Shown here in pieces: positions 61,193 through 64,000 of a stretch of 64,000 bases of DNA. How positions within the stretch are numbered: position 1 is the stretch's first letter; every line of letters begins with the position of its first letter. Position numbers and translations under genes: made by a program. Source of the stretch: Denitratimonas sp037478135 (lineage in GTDB: Bacteria; Pseudomonadota; Gammaproteobacteria; Xanthomonadales; Xanthomonadaceae); assembly GCF_037478135.1 (NCBI RefSeq), contig NZ_JBBHDV010000003.1, forward strand, positions 264,054 through 328,053, in the 5' to 3' direction. A model generated the notes under the pieces. That model had not been told where the DNA came from and searched no databases. It saw nothing but the letters and a program-made list of their open reading frames with translations.

Positions 61193-63430
61193 ATGAAACC
61201 GCGCCTACTTGCAGCAGCCGTCCTTTTTTTCCTCAGCCTGTCCTGGCAGCCCGCCAGCGCCGAAACCCATGCCGATGCCGAAGGCAGCACCGATCCGACC
61301 GTGCTGGATGCGGTCGTGGTCGTTGCCAGCCGTGCGGCCGAACCGTTGAGCCAGGTGGTGGCCAGCGTGGCGCAGGTGGAACGGGAAGAGCTGGATCGCC
61401 GTCTGGTGCACAACCTGGACGGGCTGGTGCGCTATGTGCCCGGTGTCGGTGTTGCCGGCGAAGCACACCGCTTCGGCGCGCGCGGGTTTTCGATCCGTGG
61501 GCTGGAAGGCAACCGGGTGCGGGTCCTGGTCGATGGCATCCCGCTGGCCGATGCCTACACTATCGGCCAGTTCGCCTCGGCCGGACGGGATCTGGTCGAT
61601 CTGGAGGCGGTCGAACGGGTCGAAATCCTGCGCGGCCCGGCCTCCACGCTGTACGGCAGCGATGCGCTGGCCGGCGTGGTCGCGTTCACCACGCGCGATC
61701 CGGCCGATCTGCTGGCGCGCAGCGGCGATGCACATCATTTCGGCCTGCGCGTGGGATATGACGGGCTTGATGAGAGCCATTTACTGGCCGGCAGCTGGGC
61801 CGGTGCAGACCGCAGCGGCCGCTGGCAGGGCATGGTCGTGGCCGGGCAGCGCAGCGGGCACGAAGCCGACAACCGTGCCTGGCGCGAGGCCGACGGCCCC
61901 AATCCGGCCGATTACCGGCGCCGCAGCCTGCTGGCCAAGCTGGTGAATGATGCCGGCGATGCCGGGCGCTATGTGCTGACTGCCGACAGCAGCCGCGAAT
62001 CACGCCAGACCGCGGTCAATTCGCTGCGTTTTGGTGCCGGCCGCTATGCCACCACCTACCAGCTGGACGCCGATGACCGGCAGGAACGCGACCGTATCAG
62101 CCTGTCCGGCGAATGGCGTCCGCAGCGTGCCTGGCTGGATTCGCTCAGCGCCCAGCTCTATGTGCAGGACACCTGGGTGCAGCAGGACAGCGACCAGTAC
62201 CGCCTGCCGGATGCCGCCACGCCGTACGAATCGCTGCGCTGGCGCCGGTTCGAATACCAGGCCGATGCGGTCGGCCTGAACCTGCTGGGCCAGTCGCGCC
62301 AGGAAACCTCGTGGGGCGATCATTGGCAGGTGTTCGGCATCGATCTGACGCTGCAACGCTACGAGGGCCTGCGCGACGGGCTGGAAACCGATCTGGCCAG
62401 TGGCGCCACCACCACCGTAGTGCTGGGCGAGCCGCTGCCGGTGCGTGACTTCCCCAATACCGATGCCGACAGCCTGGCGCTGTTCTGGCAGGACGAAATC
62501 CAGTTCAGCCCGCGTCTGGCGCTGATTCCCGGCGTGCGCGCCGAGTGGTACCGGCTGCGCGCGCATCCGGATGCGGTCTTCCTGGAGGATTTCCCCGACA
62601 ACAACCCGGTCGATGTGGACGAAAGCCGGGTCACGCCACGGCTGGCGCTGCGCTGGACCCTGGGCGGCGGGCACAGCCTGTTCGCGCAGTACGCGCGGGG
62701 TTTCCGCGCGCCGCCGTTTGGTGACGTCAACATCGGCCTGCTGCTGCCGGTGTTCAATTACGAAGTACGCGCCAACCCGGACCTGCGCCCGGAAAGCAGC
62801 CATGGGTTCGAACTGGGCTGGCGCCATATCGGCGACAACCTGCGCGCCAGCGTTTCGATCTACGAAAACCGTTACCGCGACCTGATCGAATCGCGCGCCA
62901 ATCTCGGCATTGATCCGGTCACGCGCACCCTGGTGTTCCAGTCGGTGAACCGCGACCGCGCCCGTATCCGCGGCGTGGAAGCGGATCTGCTGTGGTATCT
63001 GGATGCGCTTTCGCCGACGCTGGAAGGCTGGCAACTGCATGCCGCCGGCAGCTGGTCCGAAGGTGATGACCTGCGCCGCGAGCAGCCCCTGAACAGTGTT
63101 GATCCGGCCCGCATCACGCTGGGGCTGCGCTACGAGGCCGGCTCCGGCCGCTGGGGCGCGGAAATGGCCGCCGTGACGGTGCAAGGCAAGGACCGCATCG
63201 ACCACACCACGATCGAACAATTCGCCCCGCCGGGCTATCTGCGCATGGACGCCTACGTCTGGGCCGAACTGCGCCCCGGCATCCGGCTCAATGCCGGCCT
63301 GCTGAACCTGGCCGACCGGCGCTACTGGGACTGGTCCGGCGTGCGCGGCGTGGAAGCCGACGACGAGGCCATCGGCTTCTACACCCGCCCCGGCCGCAGC
63401 TTGGCGGTGAGTCTGGCGCTGGACTGGTAG
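61193..63430 (+). CDS. TonB-dependent haem/haemoglobin receptor
   Basis: Outer-membrane, TonB-powered uptake of haem. The 745-residue protein has a signal peptide (MKPRLLAAAVLFFLSLSWQ...ASA) and a TonB-box-like TVLDAVVVVAS. The plug domain reads GFSIRGLEGNRVRVLVDGIP, VERVEILRGPASTLYGSDAL and GVVAFTTRDP, and the 22-strand barrel contains YARGFRAPPFGDVNIGL and NPDLRPESSHGFELGWRH, a signature of the haemoglobin-receptor group. It ends in Trp after LAVSLALD. The ATG at 61193 is chosen because the signal peptide begins there. It is divergent from nirS with FNR/DNR boxes between them, which would tie haem supply to denitrification. Confidence 0.88.
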   Translation: MKPRLLAAAVLFFLSLSWQPASAETHADAEGSTDPTVLDAVVVVASRAAEPLSQVVASVAQVEREELDRRLVHNLDGLVRYVPGVGVAGEAHRFGARGFSIRGLEGNRVRVLVDGIPLADAYTIGQFASAGRDLVDLEAVERVEILRGPASTLYGSDALAGVVAFTTRDPADLLARSGDAHHFGLRVGYDGLDESHLLAGSWAGADRSGRWQGMVVAGQRSGHEADNRAWREADGPNPADYRRRSLLAKLVNDAGDAGRYVLTADSSRESRQTAVNSLRFGAGRYATTYQLDADDRQERDRISLSGEWRPQRAWLDSLSAQLYVQDTWVQQDSDQYRLPDAATPYESLRWRRFEYQADAVGLNLLGQSRQETSWGDHWQVFGIDLTLQRYEGLRDGLETDLASGATTTVVLGEPLPVRDFPNTDADSLALFWQDEIQFSPRLALIPGVRAEWYRLRAHPDAVFLEDFPDNNPVDVDESRVTPRLALRWTLGGGHSLFAQYARGFRAPPFGDVNIGLLLPVFNYEVRANPDLRPESSHGFELGWRHIGDNLRASVSIYENRYRDLIESRANLGIDPVTRTLVFQSVNRDRARIRGVEADLLWYLDALSPTLEGWQLHAAGSWSEGDDLRREQPLNSVDPARITLGLRYEAGSGRWGAEMAAVTVQGKDRIDHTTIEQFAPPGYLRMDAYVWAELRPGIRLNAGLLNLADRRYWDWSGVRGVEADDEAIGFYTRPGRSLAVSLALDW

Positions 63431-63481
63431 GACATCCTCGCAGGGTGCGCGTGACGCATACGGCGCCACGCGCGGCCGCCC

Positions 63482-63595
63482 TTACTCGAAGCTGTCGCTG
63501 AAGACCGTCATGGACAGCGGCTGTGCTTCATGGTGAAGCAATGCCCTTTGGTGTAATTGCGCCATCGCTTCATTGGGTTGATGGTCAGGCGCCAT
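63482..63595 (-). CDS. Possible small ORF overlapping the preceding gene (37 aa)
   Basis: ATG at 63595 overlaps the stop of the 136-residue frame by 11 bases and reads MAPDHQPNEAMAQLHQRALL... to MTVFSDSFE. No RBS is evident beyond that overlap, and I do not recognise the product. It could be chance. Confidence 0.25.
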   Translation of the reverse strand: MAPDHQPNEAMAQLHQRALLHHEAQPLSMTVFSDSFE

Positions 63596-63995
63596 GTGTG
63601 TAGAAGTTAAGAACTACACCGTATCGCGTCAGGATTTGCGTTGATGCCTTGCCTACATTTGTATCGCTAACGACAGTCCATTTCCCGTCTACTAGGCTGA
63701 AGAGTTCCATTTTCAAATATTCAGAATTATTTTCAGTAATTCTTATTCTCAGTGGTGCTTTCGCTTCCTGAACCTCAAACACCTCTGAGCTGTCCACGAA
63801 CTGGACTCGGTGACTGCCTTTCACCATGTCAGTGATTGTGATTTCGACACCAGTGACATTTTGGAACTCTGATGTTTCATGAAAGGTAGTGGGGTGTAGG
63901 GGTGCTGCACTTGTGCTGAACCCGGCGGATTCAACCCTGAAGTGCAATTTCCTTGAACCGAAGCGGGCCAGGTGCCGTAGGCTGGGCCGCTCCAC
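63585..63995 (-). CDS. Unknown protein, possibly incomplete at the window edge (136 aa or more)
   Basis: Not recognised. The frame ends at the TGA at 63585 and runs to the right edge; the GTG at 63995 may not be the true start, so the gene may be cut. The last 95 residues look folded and beta-rich (TGVEITITDMVKGSHRVQF, APLRIRITENNSEYLKMELF, GKWTVVSDTNVGKASTQIL), and the first 40 are variable. Codon use is AT-richer than in its neighbours, suggesting acquired DNA and perhaps a new accessory region starting at the right edge. No catalytic motif or membrane segment is visible. Confidence 0.45.
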   Translation of the reverse strand: MERPSLRHLARFGSRKLHFRVESAGFSTSAAPLHPTTFHETSEFQNVTGVEITITDMVKGSHRVQFVDSSEVFEVQEAKAPLRIRITENNSEYLKMELFSLVDGKWTVVSDTNVGKASTQILTRYGVVLNFYTHGA

Positions 63996-64000
63996 GACCA

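Overview
The window looks like a chromosomal segment of a GC-rich gammaproteobacterium, most likely of the Lysobacterales/Xanthomonadaceae. This is inferred from protein style, GC-rich codon use, the REP-type hairpin near 47.5 kb and the gene content; no 16S or marker gene is present to confirm it. The gene set describes a facultative anaerobe that oxidises formate with a selenocysteine, molybdenum-dependent enzyme and reduces nitrite with cytochrome cd1.

Region 1 (1-14.1 kb) is accessory DNA. It holds the 3' end of an AIPR-type phage-resistance gene, a umuDC translesion polymerase pair, an SRAP (YedK/HMCES-like) gene, a complete IS1595-family insertion sequence, two AT-richer genes of unknown function, and a 5.5-kb gene for an 1826-residue protein in which I can trace three successive tyrosine-recombinase-like domains. 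The non-coding DNA on both sides of that gene is unusually structured: a G-quadruplex motif and a chain of hairpins at 7.66-8.0 kb, and TAGTACAT repeats, a hairpin, a terminator and three tandem 11-bp repeats at 13.74-14.02 kb. I consider this cassette the best candidate for an undescribed system.

Region 2 (14.2-37.7 kb) is a selenium/molybdenum/formate locus: selD, fdnG (in-frame UGA read as selenocysteine, followed by a SECIS-like hairpin), fdnH, fdnI, fdhE, selA, selB, modABC and selC (tRNA-Sec). Facing these are fdhD, a YdeP-type molybdopterin oxidoreductase and a small winged-helix-like gene, a DUF2478 gene with a methyltransferase, and a Moco operon moaA-moaCB-moeA-moaD-moaE-mobA. Selenium activation, selenocysteine charging and insertion, molybdate uptake, cofactor synthesis and enzyme maturation all lie within 24 kb of the enzyme that needs them.

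Region 3 (38-47.2 kb) is a recC-recB-recD operon. A 17-bp palindrome upstream of recC (GTCTCA-N5-TGAGAC type) is shared with the umuD promoter region, the IS1595 transposase leader and the DNA downstream of recD, which suggests a common, SOS-like regulator. Region 4 (47.2-58.4 kb) holds a decayed hipBA module, DUF6165, gdhA, fbp, panD, small membrane proteins, NnrS, a SulP transporter, a CDF metal transporter and an outer-membrane porin. Region 5 (58.4-64 kb) has a NirS-type cd1 nitrite reductase with an extra N-terminal haem domain, divergent from a TonB-dependent haem receptor; FNR/DNR-type boxes lie between them, upstream of the porin and, weakly, upstream of nnrS.
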